Shown in pieces: positions 1-10,259 of a stretch of 64,000 nt of DNA; position 1 is the first letter of the stretch, and each line of letters opens with the position of its first letter. Source of the stretch: Microcyclospora pomicola (taxonomy: Eukaryota > Ascomycota > Dothideomycetes > Capnodiales); contig NHNY01000002.1 in assembly GCA_002786065.1 (NCBI GenBank), positions 1,116,001-1,180,000 on the forward strand, read 5' to 3'. Made by a program: the position numbers and the translations under genes. The notes under the pieces were generated by a model. The model was not told the origin of the DNA. It ran no database searches and saw nothing but the letters and a program-made list of their open reading frames with translations.

Positions 1-916
1 GCCTGGCTGCGGCATCTTCTTCGAGGGCAGTGAAAAGGTCCGGGAATGCCTCATTGGGATCTTGGTCTTCCTCACTACTCACACTTGACTGCCGGGATCG
101 TGCATCGTCCGCCTTGGTTTCCTCGAAGCGGACGCGTTTCTTATTCGAATTGGACTCGGCACTGCCCTCCCGGGTCTTCGCTGCATCTTCTTTACGCCAC
201 ATGGAGCTCTCGGCCACCTCCCACATCTCCTTATACAGTATATCGTTAGACGGAAGCCCAGCGAAAGGATCCTCGTTCAAGTCTAGAATGGTTCCCCTCT
301 GAGGCCCAAAGTACGGCGAATACAGCGATTTCAGTTGGGCCTGACTCATCCCAATGTCATTTATACTGGCCGGTGGTTCATCACTGGCCTGGCGGGTATC
401 AATTGCAACAACATCCTGGTCCAACAACTCCTGCTCGAGAGACTCATACTCTTCGCGCAAGTCCTCGGCGGCCACACGAAGCAAGATCTTGTCATTCTCC
501 TCCGACATCGATTCCGCATCACTTTCAACGCCGTCGTAATCATCGTCCAGCTCTGCGCTTGTAGCATCGTGGGGTTCCTCGTCGATCGAAATGTCATCAT
601 CATCTTCATCATCTCCATCATCATCATCACTGCATTCATCACCATCCTCCGAATCGTCCTCAAAGTCGAGTCCAGCTAGACGCTCTTCGTCGTGCGCACT
701 CCAGTCGTGTTCGTCTAGCATTGCAGCAGTATGTGGTCCGTCACGATGATGTTGCTCGTCGTCGTCTTCTCCACTATGTTCTTCATCCAGATCAATCAAT
801 CCAGCAGTTCCAGTGGTGGGACCTTTGGCTTTGGCTTTTGCCTTGAAGCTGGCCGTGTGTGTTCCCATGTTTGAGATGTCCCCAGCAGAGGCAGGAGGGT
901 GAAAGTGGCTCGTCAT
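1..916 (-). CDS. Acidic hypothetical nuclear-type protein, C-terminus beyond left edge
   Basis: An open frame runs from the ATG at 916 leftward off the window, giving at least 305 residues with no stop. I do not recognise the family. After a short N-terminus with alternating Lys/Ala (KAKAKAKGP) there is a very acidic region at about residues 45-150, including an Asp/Glu run encoded by GAT repeats, then a more ordered part with SQAQLKSLYSPYFGP and a Trp-containing stretch (MWEVAESSMWRK), then a basic patch NKKRVRF followed by Ser/Glu-rich sequence. This composition suits a nuclear chaperone-like or transcription-associated protein, but that is only inference. No intron is needed. Because the stop codon lies outside the window, a finder that requires both ends would miss it. 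Confidence 0.7.
   Translation of the reverse strand, partial: MTSHFHPPASAGDISNMGTHTASFKAKAKAKGPTTGTAGLIDLDEEHSGEDDDEQHHRDGPHTAAMLDEHDWSAHDEERLAGLDFEDDSEDGDECSDDDDGDDEDDDDISIDEEPHDATSAELDDDYDGVESDAESMSEENDKILLRVAAEDLREEYESLEQELLDQDVVAIDTRQASDEPPASINDIGMSQAQLKSLYSPYFGPQRGTILDLNEDPFAGLPSNDILYKEMWEVAESSMWRKEDAAKTREGSAESNSNKKRVRFEETKADDARSRQSSVSSEEDQDPNEAFPDLFTALEEDAAAR
585..660. repeat. Imperfect trinucleotide (ATC/GAT) tract
   Basis: Imperfect runs of TCATCATCATC on the plus strand encode the Asp/Glu tract of the minus-strand acidic protein at 1-916. The tract is coding and likely length-variable between strains. Confidence 0.6.
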
Positions 917-3031
917 GTTGTCTCAGCGACGGGAAGGGTTTGCAAAATTGGCAAGAAAAGTGCAATGCAAAAGTTCTCCTCGAACAGGGATTGTGAGTGG
1001 GGTCAACCGTGCTGTGTATGATGGTGGTTCGGGTCTCGGACTTCGATCGCGTGGATCGCCTTCAGGGCGACTGGTAGCGGATGTGTATTGTGGTTGGGGC
1101 TTGAACTCTTGAGAGGGTGTTCAAGCCGTAACTTCGTTGATCTCTGTTTGCGGGGGGCCAGCGGGCGTGCTTCCGATAGTGTCGAGTCGCAGTGTAAGAT
1201 GCTTAGCACAGTCCTTTGTGAATAATGTGATAGTCTCAGGTCCTTGGATTTGATAACAAGAAGGCCTAGAACTACCGCAAAGGTCGAGTTCGTGTCGTAT
1301 GTCAATTGAAAGATCTCGAGGAGCAAGGACCGTACTGAAGAGCCACTCACGTGGCCCCCCAGCGGTGGGTTTAGTGCTCGACGATAGCCTGCGGCATCTT
1401 GACAACGAAGTGGTTATGGATGTGTCGAGTAGGTTGTTAAATGTTTGTAGGTTGCTTCTTCGCTGGTGAGTTGGTGTTGATGGTGATTGTGAGAGGAGAG
1501 AAAAGTTCCGAGTCCAGGAGGAAAAAGTTCCAGGGAGCGAGGGACGACATTGGATATGTACCACGACTTGTGACCTATAGTGCTCAGACATGATCCAAGT
1601 TCTATACCTTTTGCTGCATCTAACATATACTCTCCGATGTATAAGACAACGCTGATCTGTTCAGCCTACATCTTCGATTCTCGATATGATCTGGGCTCAA
1701 GACTGGACACATTCTGTCATGGAGACAGCATGTGAAGACAGGAAGCGCCACTGCGACTTATGTCGGTTCGTCCGCCGAGAAAAGCGGTGTGTCAGAACAA
1801 CGCCTACCGTCACAGCTCGCGCACGAGACAACCTACTCTAGATGGACCGAACATACTCAAAAGTCCGCTCCTCAAGTCTGGATCTTCGATGCTTGGTGAT
1901 CCGGCGCTGCGAGTCAACGTCAAGATCGTCGCCAGAGCGCGACTTATGACTCCTCTAGCTGGTCAAATCCTGCTAGTAAGATGTCGACGACCACTGATGG
2001 GTGTTCGTGGCATCGTCTCCTTTACGACTCATCACGCACAAGGCAAGCCCACGGCTTCCTCCAAGGCTGACTGGACAGCGCAACGACGGCAAGTGGTGCG
2101 ACCGGTCGGCGTAGCGTATATGCATATGCAGCCCCGGCACTCGCAAAGTGGGTCGCGGCCGCGAGTGTGTCTAAAAGTGGCGTATGCGGTCGCACTTGGA
2201 AGGCCTTCTGGCGTTACCGACCAAGATGTGCGACCTCTGTGGTATCGCAAAACAGGCGTAGGCTTGTGTCAAGATAAGTACGATAGGAGGAGCTACTGAT
2301 AGTGCTGAAGTCGATTCAACCTGGCTGAGAAGTCAAGACAGGGCGGTATCAAGCTGACCACCCAAATGTCTGTTAGCAGCGTCATAACTGTGGCTTCACG
2401 GGATGACCTGTCGCTACGACTGCAGACCGTCTACGCCAGTAGTATCACTGCTGCAGGAAAGGGGTATCTATGCATGCGAGCACGTCTTCCGCTTCTCAAT
2501 CCTAGCTGGCTGGACCGGTTCGAACTCAAAGAAGACGAGATGTAGTCAGGCTGCAGGTAGTAAGCACTTGACCCGTTGGGTGTGTTCACATAACCGCATC
2601 CGACAGTCTTGTGAGGTCTAGCCTGGCTCCAAAGTCCTGACAAAGTCTCCACGATGTATGTGCTCTTTGATGTTTCATTGTTTGATTCGTGATTACCATA
2701 CCATGAACGCTGCAAGATATCAACCTTATGCCAAACGGACTGCATTAGCGGCAGCACAGCGGAGTGATTGACTTTTGGAATCCAGCGCGACCCAATCCCT
2801 TGACAGCACATGTCACTGCTGATGGCCATGCTGGACGTTGAGAACGCCTTGCTAGAGTTCGCAGAGACGCCGAAAATGCGATGCCCAAACAATATCGCAG
2901 CCTGACACGCGCTAGCCATGTAGCCAGCATTTACGGGGCCATGCCTGTCAGTGTCTGCTTCACACCTTCATCCTCATCTCCTTGCATTACAATCATCATT
3001 TTCATCCTCATACACCGCAACAATGTATCGT
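917..3031. other. Intergenic region without a convincing gene
   Basis: About 2.1 kb between the acidic protein and RHO2. It holds several medium ORFs on both strands (for example 1760-2299 plus and 2431-2919 minus) whose composition is not protein-like and which match no family I know. The only candidate I kept, with low weight, is the minus-strand frame at 1121-1591. Confidence 0.5.
1121..1591 (-). CDS. Doubtful small protein with mitochondrial-presequence-like N-terminus
   Basis: A 156-codon frame from an ATG at 1591. Residues about 20-75 are rich in Arg, Ser and Thr and poor in acidic residues, ending in a stretch (CRRLSSSTKP) that resembles a mitochondrial targeting sequence. The C-terminal half has no recognisable domain. 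A possible splice donor (GTGAGT, near 1350) means the downstream part may be intronic. I do not recognise the product and it may be spurious. Confidence 0.2.
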   Translation of the reverse strand: MSEHYRSQVVVHIQCRPSLPGTFSSWTRNFSLLSQSPSTPTHQRRSNLQTFNNLLDTSITTSLSRCRRLSSSTKPTAGGPREWLFSTVLAPRDLSIDIRHELDLCGSSRPSCYQIQGPETITLFTKDCAKHLTLRLDTIGSTPAGPPQTEINEVTA

Positions 3032-3821
3032 TCATAAAATAACGCAGCAGCCTCCACGCTCTGCTCTATCACCAGACAGCAGACTTTGTCGTGTAGCAGC
3101 CTCAAAGACATCATCAACACCCTCTCCAGTCAACGAGGAGCATTCGAGATACTTCTTGGCGCCGATTCGCTTACGGACATCTTCACCTTCGTCATAGATC
3201 AGGAACTTTTCGCTTCGTTTCCGCATCTCTTCCTGTGCAACTGGATCCTCGCGCAGATCCTTTTTCAGACCAACAAGAATGATGGGAACGCCCGGGCAGC
3301 GATCGAGTACTTCGGGGTGCCTAAAAAGCACATTCATGTCAGCGTCGACGTCCATGTGGTTCGTTCCGATCGGCAGTGAAGAGGGTGCGATACCATTTTG
3401 TGGTAATGTTCTGCAAAGAGTCCGGACTTGAGATCGAGAATGCGATGAGGATGACATGTGCTTGACTATAGGCGAGCGGTCGTAGACGCTCGTAGTCTTC
3501 TTGACCTGCAGTATCCCACAGCGCCAACTGCACAGACTTGCCATCCACCCGACAGTCCGTCACATAGTTCTCGAAGACCGTAGGTACGTATGCCTGGCAC
3601 GTGTCAGCTCATGGGACAACCAGGAGGCATTCTCAGGTGTTCTCGTACGGTAGGAAAGTACCCTAATGTGAACACGGAGAGTAGACTGGTCTTGCCGCAT
3701 GCACCATCACCAATGATGACCAGCTTTCTGCATGAAGCTTGTCAATGTGTATCCTTCGACTGTATGCAGACTGGGCTGATGTTCAGATGTACCTTCTCAT
3801 AACCTGATCCTGCTGTGCCAT
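3032..3821 (-). CDS. rho2: Rho-family small GTPase, RHO2 type
   Basis: Membrane-attached GTP switch; RHO2 proteins act in cell-wall integrity and polarity signalling. Four exons (3821-3793, 3727-3649, 3593-3394, 3320-3032) give 198 residues, normal for the family. The P-loop GDGACGKT is at about residues 17-24, the effector loop YVPTVFENY follows the second intron, and switch II is [13 protein letters not shown]. The fourth guanine motif reads VGLKKDL rather than the usual NKxD, as I recall for RHO2-type proteins. [14 protein letters not shown] is the fifth motif. The C-terminus GGCCVIL ends in a CaaX box with Leu last, which predicts geranylgeranylation, with a neighbouring Cys for palmitoylation. 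Unspliced reading would break the frame at each intron; the phases join cleanly as given. RHO2 rather than RHO1 is judged from the G4 motif and short C-terminus. Confidence 0.9.
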
Positions 3822-4686
3822 TCTGAGTGTTCTTTATCGTCGATAGTGTATTGAAATCACAATGGAGTTTCTGTTGACCTCCACGTCTGTCGCGCTTCTG
3901 GCTGACGTCCCCTCTCGGATCTCGTATTTGCCGCGTTGCACAGCCCCGTGGCACGGTTGTGGTGCTAGAACAAGGACGATAGCTTCAAGAGCGTGCTGGT
4001 TTGGACGGCCGAGACCGTGAGTGGTGAATGCTGGAGAAGGTTTTGAGAGTTGTCGCAAGCAATGGCGCTTTGTCTAAGCAGGCACGGCAGCCCAGCACCT
4101 AAAACCTTGAATACTGAATGTCGTGTTGCTTGTGAATGCGGGAGGCGCAGGTGCGGTTCTAGGCGCAGTAGAGGTCTGCGGGGGAGTGAGAGTACTGTTT
4201 CGAATGACTGTCGATAACGGCAGAAAGGTCGATTATGGTCAAGTGCTTGAGTAGATCGTGGTAGAAAGTGTTTCTGCTCATGCTGAACAATCGAGATGCT
4301 GAAAGTGATGCCTCAGGCAGATCTGCCAAGAGACTTCCAATAGGCTGATCGTCACAACCACCTACTGTCTGCATGCCCTCTTCCATGTCTACAGAAGACC
4401 AGATCCGGCAATTCACCTTTTGCGCGCCAACTCCTCGAGCGCATGTCGCGAGCACTGTCACTTCGTCGACTGTTGTAACCATATTACCTCCTTCTTCCCA
4501 ACAAAGTCGTGATCATTCACCTTGAAGGTACGCTGGCTGTCGTGGAGGGGTCTCAGCGCTGCACCCTCGTGGTCACCGGACCACTGCTTCTTCCACTATC
4601 GTCGACACTCTCGTGGGCAGATCTAATACGTGACGACCTCAGGCTACCTCCCACCCTGTTCGAGAGCACAAACTTCAACCGCAAGG
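3822..4686. other. Divergent intergenic region between rho2 and NST1
   Basis: About 0.87 kb separating the start codons of two genes transcribed away from each other. A 107-codon minus-strand frame at 4159-4482 does not look like a real protein. No clear regulatory motif was identified. Confidence 0.5.
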
Positions 4687-7600
4687 ATGGCGACAAACGC
4701 CAAACTCGCCGCACAAACCCCCATGCCCGGACCGGATGCTTTGACGGCGAACCTACCCAAGGGCGTACCGGGTGCCAACAGGAAGAAGCAGAAGAGACGG
4801 GCAAAGCAGGCTCAGAAGGCTGCGCAGCAAGGAATGCCACCTGGTGTAGGTGAGCGGCAGGCTGAGCTGGACTACGACGAGGATCCTTTGGGCTACGGGG
4901 AAGACGACTACGACTACTCCGATGCCGAAGCGGACCACTATCATGACCAGTACATTCCTCCGCACAGTGGGACCAACGGCTACCATGAATCTTTACCACC
5001 GGCAAAGAAGAGAAATAAGAAAAAGGTAGTGACGGGACATCATCAGCACAACACCTACAGTCCGGATATGCTCCCGCCACTGCCGAATCCTCCGCCGCCA
5101 ACAACGATGCGTAATACACACCACAAAGGTCACAACCATGCCAATATCTGGAACACCAGCACTCAGCAGGAACGACAGAACATAAAGGACTTTTGGTTGA
5201 GCCTGAGTGAAGATGAGCGCAAGTCCTTGCTTAAGATTGAGAAGGAAGCTGTTTTGCGGAAGATGAAGCAGCAGCAGAAACACTCGTGCTCGTGTACGGT
5301 ATGTGGGCGCAAACGGACAGCCATCGAGGAGGAGCTGGAAGTCCTGTATGAAGGCTATTACGAGGAGCTTGAGCAGTATGCACATCATGACACTCCACCT
5401 CTTCCTGGTGCGGACGGTTCGGTACCAGAGGGTGCTCAACGTCGAATATTGCCCAACCCGCTCGCCGTGCCCCCTCCGAATCCGGTCATGACCAAGCCTA
5501 GTCGGTTACGAGAGCATATCGAAGAAGAGGACTACAGCGAAGAAGAGGAGTACAGTGATGAGGAAGAAGAGTATTCCGACGAGGAACCGGAGCCAATTCG
5601 ACCTGGCGTGCCCGACTTCTTCAATTTCGGCCAAAATTTGACTGTCAAAGGTATCCTCACACCTTGGCTTGAGAAGTTGCACCATGGACTAAAGGGTAAA
5701 GCAGACAATCTCCTCACTGTCGCTGACGATCTACTGAAGAACGACGGGCGAAAGTTCATCGAGATGATGGAGCAACTAGCAGAGAGGCGTATGCAACGTG
5801 AGAGCGAAGCAGAGTACGCAGCTGCCAATCCACGACATCCCGATTCTTACCGCTCAAATGATCCGGCCTATGATCAAGACGATTCTCTGGCGGCGAACGA
5901 CGAGTATGATGACGACGAAGCGTCCTACGACAGCCAAGAAGACTACGATGATGATTTGGAGGAAGACGATAATATGGTTAGTTCGGATGGAAGTGGCAAC
6001 TTTCACGTTGCGAGCACTGACAATCTCCAGGGCGAGTTGAGCGAGGAGCAAAGGATGCAAGAAGGCAGACGGATGTTTCAGATATTTGCGGCTAGGATGT
6101 TCGAGCAGCGTGTACTAACAGCATATCGGGAGAAAGTTGCTGCAGAGCGTCAGCAGAAATTGCTCGAGGAGCTCGAAGAAGAGGACAAACTGGAAACCCA
6201 GCGAGAGGCGAAGAAGCAACGGGATGCGCAGAAGAAAAAAGACAAGAAGAAGCAGCAACAGGCGGCGAAAGCGGAGGAGAAAGCTCGGAAGGATGCCGAG
6301 AAGGCGGCAGAAGAGGCTCGCATTCGTGAGGCCGAGGAGAAAAAGGCCGAAGAGACACGACGGAAGCGCGAGGAGCAGCGGAAGAAGAAAGACGAGGAGA
6401 AGCGGAAGCAAGATGAAGAGCGAGCGAAGAAGGAGGCAGACAAAGCCCGAAGGTTACAGGAGCAGCAACAGCAGAGGGAAGAAGCAGAACGCAAAGCTCG
6501 TGAACTCAAAGCTGCTGAGAAGGCAAAGAAGGATGAAGCTCGTAGGCGCGAAAAAGAAGAGCGTGACGCGAAAGAGAAGGAGGCCAGAGATCGTAGGCTG
6601 CAAGAAGAGCAGGAGAGAAAAGTGCGGGAGACGAAAGCTAAAGCAGAGTCAGAAGGTCGGCAGCGCGAGAAAGGTCCACAACACGCAGGACATCAACCGC
6701 CGCAGATCACAAAGCGACCTTCACAACCAGGAATGGTCGCAATACCCGGCCTGTTTCCGAAGCAAACTCCCGTCGCCGCTTCCTCTCCTCACACGTCAAT
6801 CGCAACTCCTGCTATTACCAAGCCTCAAAATCCTGCAAAGCAACGCCAGGCTTCTCAGCAAGGATCGCACGCATCATCGCCCAAACAGACGCACTCGCAA
6901 GTGTCAAGCAATCCAAGCAAGTCTTCGTCACCGGGCAATGCCAGTGCCCCCCAGCAAGCTCCTGGGCCGCCAAGAACGATCCTGCAGAAGCCGAATACCC
7001 AGCAGCAAGCGCCGATGCATCCAGCCCACACAGTCTCACCACTCCATCACCTCCCGATGCAACCACCACCCGGTATGCATCCGCAGCAGCATCCTGGCGG
7101 GTTTGGAAGTATGCCAGGCATGGGATTCCCAGGGTTTCAAGGCCCTCCGATGATGCACAACAACAACATGAGCCAGCGGGGTCCTATGCCTATGTACCCA
7201 CAGCATCAAGGCTTGTCGATGGGCATGCCAACTCGCTCAGGGTTTGGGCCACCGGGAGGAATGAACGGCATGGTACCACCACCGCCCGGCATGATGCCAC
7301 AAGGTCGGGGTATACCTTTCTTCGATGCGTCGGCCCACAGTCAGCAGCACTCCGCTCATGGTCAACCCGTCATACCAAGCCAAACCTCACCGCTCGGACA
7401 ACCGCCTGCGCAAGGTCCACCGAACATCGAACCCTCTCGTGCGCCGCCACCGCACTCTCGACATCCCTCGGGCAACGAGAAGGAGCGTTTCGAAGCTGCT
7501 GAAAATCAACCAATCGCCCGTCCATCGGTGGCACCGATCCAGCGACCCGGAAGTCCGAAGCATCATAGCCATGAGCAGAAGACCTCAGATGTTGACGACT

Positions 7601-8400
7601 TGTCGAGCCATCTTGGTAGCTCGGCACTCTTGGCGGACGACGACGAACCCCTGCCTTCGCACCCCGGCGACAACAGAAGACATTCAAGTATGGTCCCGGG
7701 GGCAAGAAGAATACAGCCACCCAGTATAGGATCTGTGGGCACGGGCTTCGGTGCCCAGCCAGTTGGCTTTGGTACCCCTGGTCCTAACTGGGCGACTCCC
7801 GGCCTCCCATTTGGGCAAAGTCCAAGCCTTGGCCCGCAGTCTTGGGGCAGTCTTCCCACCCCTGGCATTGGTAGCTGGACCCAGAATCACAATGCATTCG
7901 CCGCCAACGGAGCATTCGGCGGCATCGGAGGCGGTCCCATGCATCGTCCATCTGGCGCAGGTATAAACCGTCCTTTGACGATCCGTCTCGCGGTTTGCAC
8001 TGCGTGCAAGCAATTGTCCAACGCAATCCGCGGCGAAGGCGATGGCTTCCACGACGTCAACATCCTCCTCCGTCAGATCGAACTGAATCGTCCCATGCTG
8101 GAGTCCCCACCGACCCTGCGCGAGATTGAAGAAATCTGTGAGACGGAAGGCGATAGCCAAAACGGCGGCGGGGAGCTCCATCTTCGTCGGAACGAGGCCG
8201 AGCAGCGGATCGCCGTGAAATGGGAGCCGGACGCGACGACGCCCGATCAGATTCGCGGGCACGCCGGCGGCCTCGGAGAGATCGGCAGCCCGATGCCCAG
8301 CAAGACATCGCCTGTCGGCGGCTTCGGTGCTCCAGGCATGGGACGCGCCCCGAACGGTTTCCAGAGTCTAGGCGCTGTCGGGACAGGGAACGGATTCTAG
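4687..8400 (+). CDS. NST1: Stress response protein NST1
   Basis: NST1 proteins are large fungal coiled-coil proteins; the yeast one influences salt tolerance and has been linked to splicing factor Msl1. The gene is one uninterrupted exon. I chose the ATG at 4687 (MATNAKLAAQ) because the frame upstream begins only with a GTG. The 1237 residues hold a basic N-terminal patch (about 31-49), a Cys motif CSCTVCGRKR near 200, acidic runs near 280-300, the family core around 311-371 (NLTVKGILTPW through DGRKFIEMMEQLAERR), a long highly charged coiled coil at about 458-658, a Pro/Gln/Met-rich disordered part to about 1090, and a C-terminal segment with CTACKQLSNA. Length and order fit Pezizomycotina NST1. 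The long plus- and minus-strand frames over the coiled coil are shadows of its A/G-rich codons. Confidence 0.92.
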   Translation: MATNAKLAAQTPMPGPDALTANLPKGVPGANRKKQKRRAKQAQKAAQQGMPPGVGERQAELDYDEDPLGYGEDDYDYSDAEADHYHDQYIPPHSGTNGYHESLPPAKKRNKKKVVTGHHQHNTYSPDMLPPLPNPPPPTTMRNTHHKGHNHANIWNTSTQQERQNIKDFWLSLSEDERKSLLKIEKEAVLRKMKQQQKHSCSCTVCGRKRTAIEEELEVLYEGYYEELEQYAHHDTPPLPGADGSVPEGAQRRILPNPLAVPPPNPVMTKPSRLREHIEEEDYSEEEEYSDEEEEYSDEEPEPIRPGVPDFFNFGQNLTVKGILTPWLEKLHHGLKGKADNLLTVADDLLKNDGRKFIEMMEQLAERRMQRESEAEYAAANPRHPDSYRSNDPAYDQDDSLAANDEYDDDEASYDSQEDYDDDLEEDDNMVSSDGSGNFHVASTDNLQGELSEEQRMQEGRRMFQIFAARMFEQRVLTAYREKVAAERQQKLLEELEEEDKLETQREAKKQRDAQKKKDKKKQQQAAKAEEKARKDAEKAAEEARIREAEEKKAEETRRKREEQRKKKDEEKRKQDEERAKKEADKARRLQEQQQQREEAERKARELKAAEKAKKDEARRREKEERDAKEKEARDRRLQEEQERKVRETKAKAESEGRQREKGPQHAGHQPPQITKRPSQPGMVAIPGLFPKQTPVAASSPHTSIATPAITKPQNPAKQRQASQQGSHASSPKQTHSQVSSNPSKSSSPGNASAPQQAPGPPRTILQKPNTQQQAPMHPAHTVSPLHHLPMQPPPGMHPQQHPGGFGSMPGMGFPGFQGPPMMHNNNMSQRGPMPMYPQHQGLSMGMPTRSGFGPPGGMNGMVPPPPGMMPQGRGIPFFDASAHSQQHSAHGQPVIPSQTSPLGQPPAQGPPNIEPSRAPPPHSRHPSGNEKERFEAAENQPIARPSVAPIQRPGSPKHHSHEQKTSDVDDLSSHLGSSALLADDDEPLPSHPGDNRRHSSMVPGARRIQPPSIGSVGTGFGAQPVGFGTPGPNWATPGLPFGQSPSLGPQSWGSLPTPGIGSWTQNHNAFAANGAFGGIGGGPMHRPSGAGINRPLTIRLAVCTACKQLSNAIRGEGDGFHDVNILLRQIELNRPMLESPPTLREIEEICETEGDSQNGGGELHLRRNEAEQRIAVKWEPDATTPDQIRGHAGGLGEIGSPMPSKTSPVGGFGAPGMGRAPNGFQSLGAVGTGNGF

Positions 8401-9395
8401 CGATTGACGCCTTCGTGTATGAGAGAGTCTGCCGCGTGTAAGCCACACCGCGCGTATGCGGAGTCCTTTGTTCGACATGCTAGCTAGCTACCTGCACGTA
8501 GTCAGCGAGTCGAACTGCAGCTGTTGTATCATGCGCCATGTCATGAAACTGTACTGCCTACACTGTCTCGTAACTGTCTCGTCGTCTGACCTAGGACCAC
8601 TCTCGCCACATTCTTCGATGCCACTTTGCTCCTTTCCACTTGAAGTCTCCCAGTCTGCTGTTCGTTGCTCCGCACACCAGCGTTCGCTCGTCTTCTTCGT
8701 CCAGCTATTCATCCCTTCATTCGCAGCCGTAATATGCTGCCAGTTATCACACCTCCGTCCACATTGCCAAAGTCGCTTGTGCATCGATAGATCCCTCGGC
8801 AAAAGCAAAGCCAGGAAGAGGGCGATGAGGTCGGAGAAGACGGGCAAGCTACCTACGCTGTTGACGCAACGGGGACGATTTACATGGGGATTCCACTTAA
8901 CGCTCGTAACAGGAACTTTTCGCGGGGATTTAGGTACCGTGTGTATACTGTTTGCATGCCCTCAGGCAATTAATGTTCTTTGACCTCAAGAGGTGACATG
9001 TGTATATATCGGCTACATTTCGAATACTATAGCCCTTCTAGCCCTGGACAGATTGGTAAAGATTTTGATGTTTCTGCTCGAAGGAGGAGAGGTCGTGTGC
9101 TGGTGAAGTGCAGCGTAAGATAGCATGAGGTAGAAGACATTTCGTGAATGGAATAAAAATCCCAGCTCTAAGACCAAACTCTTATGTCGCGCCGTTCGTT
9201 CCCTCGATCATCCCAACACCGGGCCAATATATCAAGTGCCGAACTATCCTTCCTGCCCAAATCGATGGTTGTCCCAAACCCCCATAAGCCATTACGCCGT
9301 GTCACTGCCTGCCCGCTATGTAAATGCAGATTTTGTGGTTCGAAGCCGTCGATTGCCGTTACTGTTTGTGCTGTTCGAGCAATCGGATAATGCTC
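8401..9395. other. Convergent intergenic region after NST1
   Basis: About 1 kb between the 3' ends of NST1 and the minus-strand secreted protein. It should hold both 3' UTRs. A 175-codon plus-strand frame at 8456-8983 has no recognisable features. I see nothing else. Confidence 0.5.
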
Positions 9396-10259
9396 TCACC
9401 ACAGCCCAGCAATACCGCCGAACCAGCCGAAACTCAATACCGTCATTGCAGCCATGCCGCACATGAATGACATGGTGTGTTTGTCCATCAAGCTGGTCGC
9501 GCCGTTGCAGGTCGAGCACTTGAAGTCGGCAAGGTCCACTTTGGGCTGCGGGATGTACATGCCGAAGGTGTAGGAGTCGAAGGAGGATAAGTAACCCGGC
9601 GAGGCTGCGGCGGAGACATCTTTCGATGCATCATGGATGATGAGCGTGTATTCTGCCGTGAGGAGGAGCGGCGAGCCGGTGGCTTGGTATGCTCCGGTGT
9701 CCCAGATCAGTGTCTGAGTGGCATTGGCGCTCGGGACGGTCAAGTTGGAAGCAATGGTATAGGTTGCTGCGTTCGAGGAGCAGGATACCAGGACATCGAC
9801 GGCCGAGGGCGTGGCTTCCAGCGAAGTGTAGTTCCACACGAATTGAACGTTATCCTTGATTTTGTAGTATGATGTTGCAGACGCGGCGGGCGTGATCAGC
9901 GAGACACCGCCAGCGGGTAGCGTTGCAGCGTATGTCTTGGTGGTATCGTACGAGCTGTCGCTCTGCGAGGTGCTGCTGCTGTTGTTGTTACTAGAAGCAG
10001 TGTCAGAGTCGGAGCCGGAGCTGGTGGTCGTGTCCGTCGAGTCGCGGTCAGTTGTACTCGATAGCGCAGCACTGCTTGTGATGGTGGTGGCGGTGTTGCC
10101 TTGGGTGATACTACGACTCAGGTCGTATGAGGTTGATGATGATGTGGTAGTGTCGTCGGCTCGGACTTGGAGGATCGCGTCGCCGTTCAGGGCTTGCGAC
10201 CAGGCCGTTGACGCGGATGTGAGAAGCAGCGCAGAGGTAAAGATCTGAGTTGGCCACAT
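9396..10259 (-). CDS. Secreted or surface Ser/Thr-rich protein with C-terminal membrane segment (DUF7137-like)
   Basis: A single-exon 287-residue protein starting at the ATG at 10259 (MWPTQIFTSALLL). This start gives a clean signal peptide with likely cleavage after about residue 21 (AWSQA). The frame continues upstream, but that part lacks protein character. Residues about 35-105 are Ser/Thr/Asp/Asn-rich and probably O-glycosylated; then comes a compact beta-rich domain (about 110-250) that looks like the fungal DUF7137 domain, with Cys pairs (LVSCSS, FKCSTC). The C-terminus ends in a hydrophobic stretch (MAAMTVLSFGWFGGIAG) consistent with a membrane anchor or GPI signal. I expect a cell-wall or plasma-membrane location; molecular function is unknown. 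Confidence 0.75.
   Translation of the reverse strand: MWPTQIFTSALLLTSASTAWSQALNGDAILQVRADDTTTSSSTSYDLSRSITQGNTATTITSSAALSSTTDRDSTDTTTSSGSDSDTASSNNNSSSTSQSDSSYDTTKTYAATLPAGGVSLITPAASATSYYKIKDNVQFVWNYTSLEATPSAVDVLVSCSSNAATYTIASNLTVPSANATQTLIWDTGAYQATGSPLLLTAEYTLIIHDASKDVSAAASPGYLSSFDSYTFGMYIPQPKVDLADFKCSTCNGATSLMDKHTMSFMCGMAAMTVLSFGWFGGIAGLW

Noticed and set aside
1760-2299. 179-codon plus-strand frame
   Set aside because: No hydrophobic core pattern, no domain, and no likely splice partner; composition like translated noncoding DNA.
2431-2919. 162-codon minus-strand frame
   Set aside because: No family resemblance; contains stretches typical of random translation.
4159-4482. 107-codon minus-strand frame in the rho2-NST1 gap
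   Set aside because: Lies in the promoter region and has no recognisable feature.
4553-5119. 188-codon minus-strand frame opposite the NST1 start
   Set aside because: Antisense shadow, Ser/Pro/Arg-rich without domain.
6137-7153. 338-codon plus-strand frame inside NST1
   Set aside because: Arg/Lys/Ser-rich shadow of the coiled-coil codons in another frame; NST1 frame is clearly the real one.
8456-8983. 175-codon plus-strand frame after NST1
   Set aside because: Sits in the expected 3' UTR; Cys/Ser-rich random-looking sequence.
9337-9347. GGTTCGAAGCC resembling a tRNA B box
   Set aside because: No matching A box, acceptor stem or anticodon arm could be built around it.
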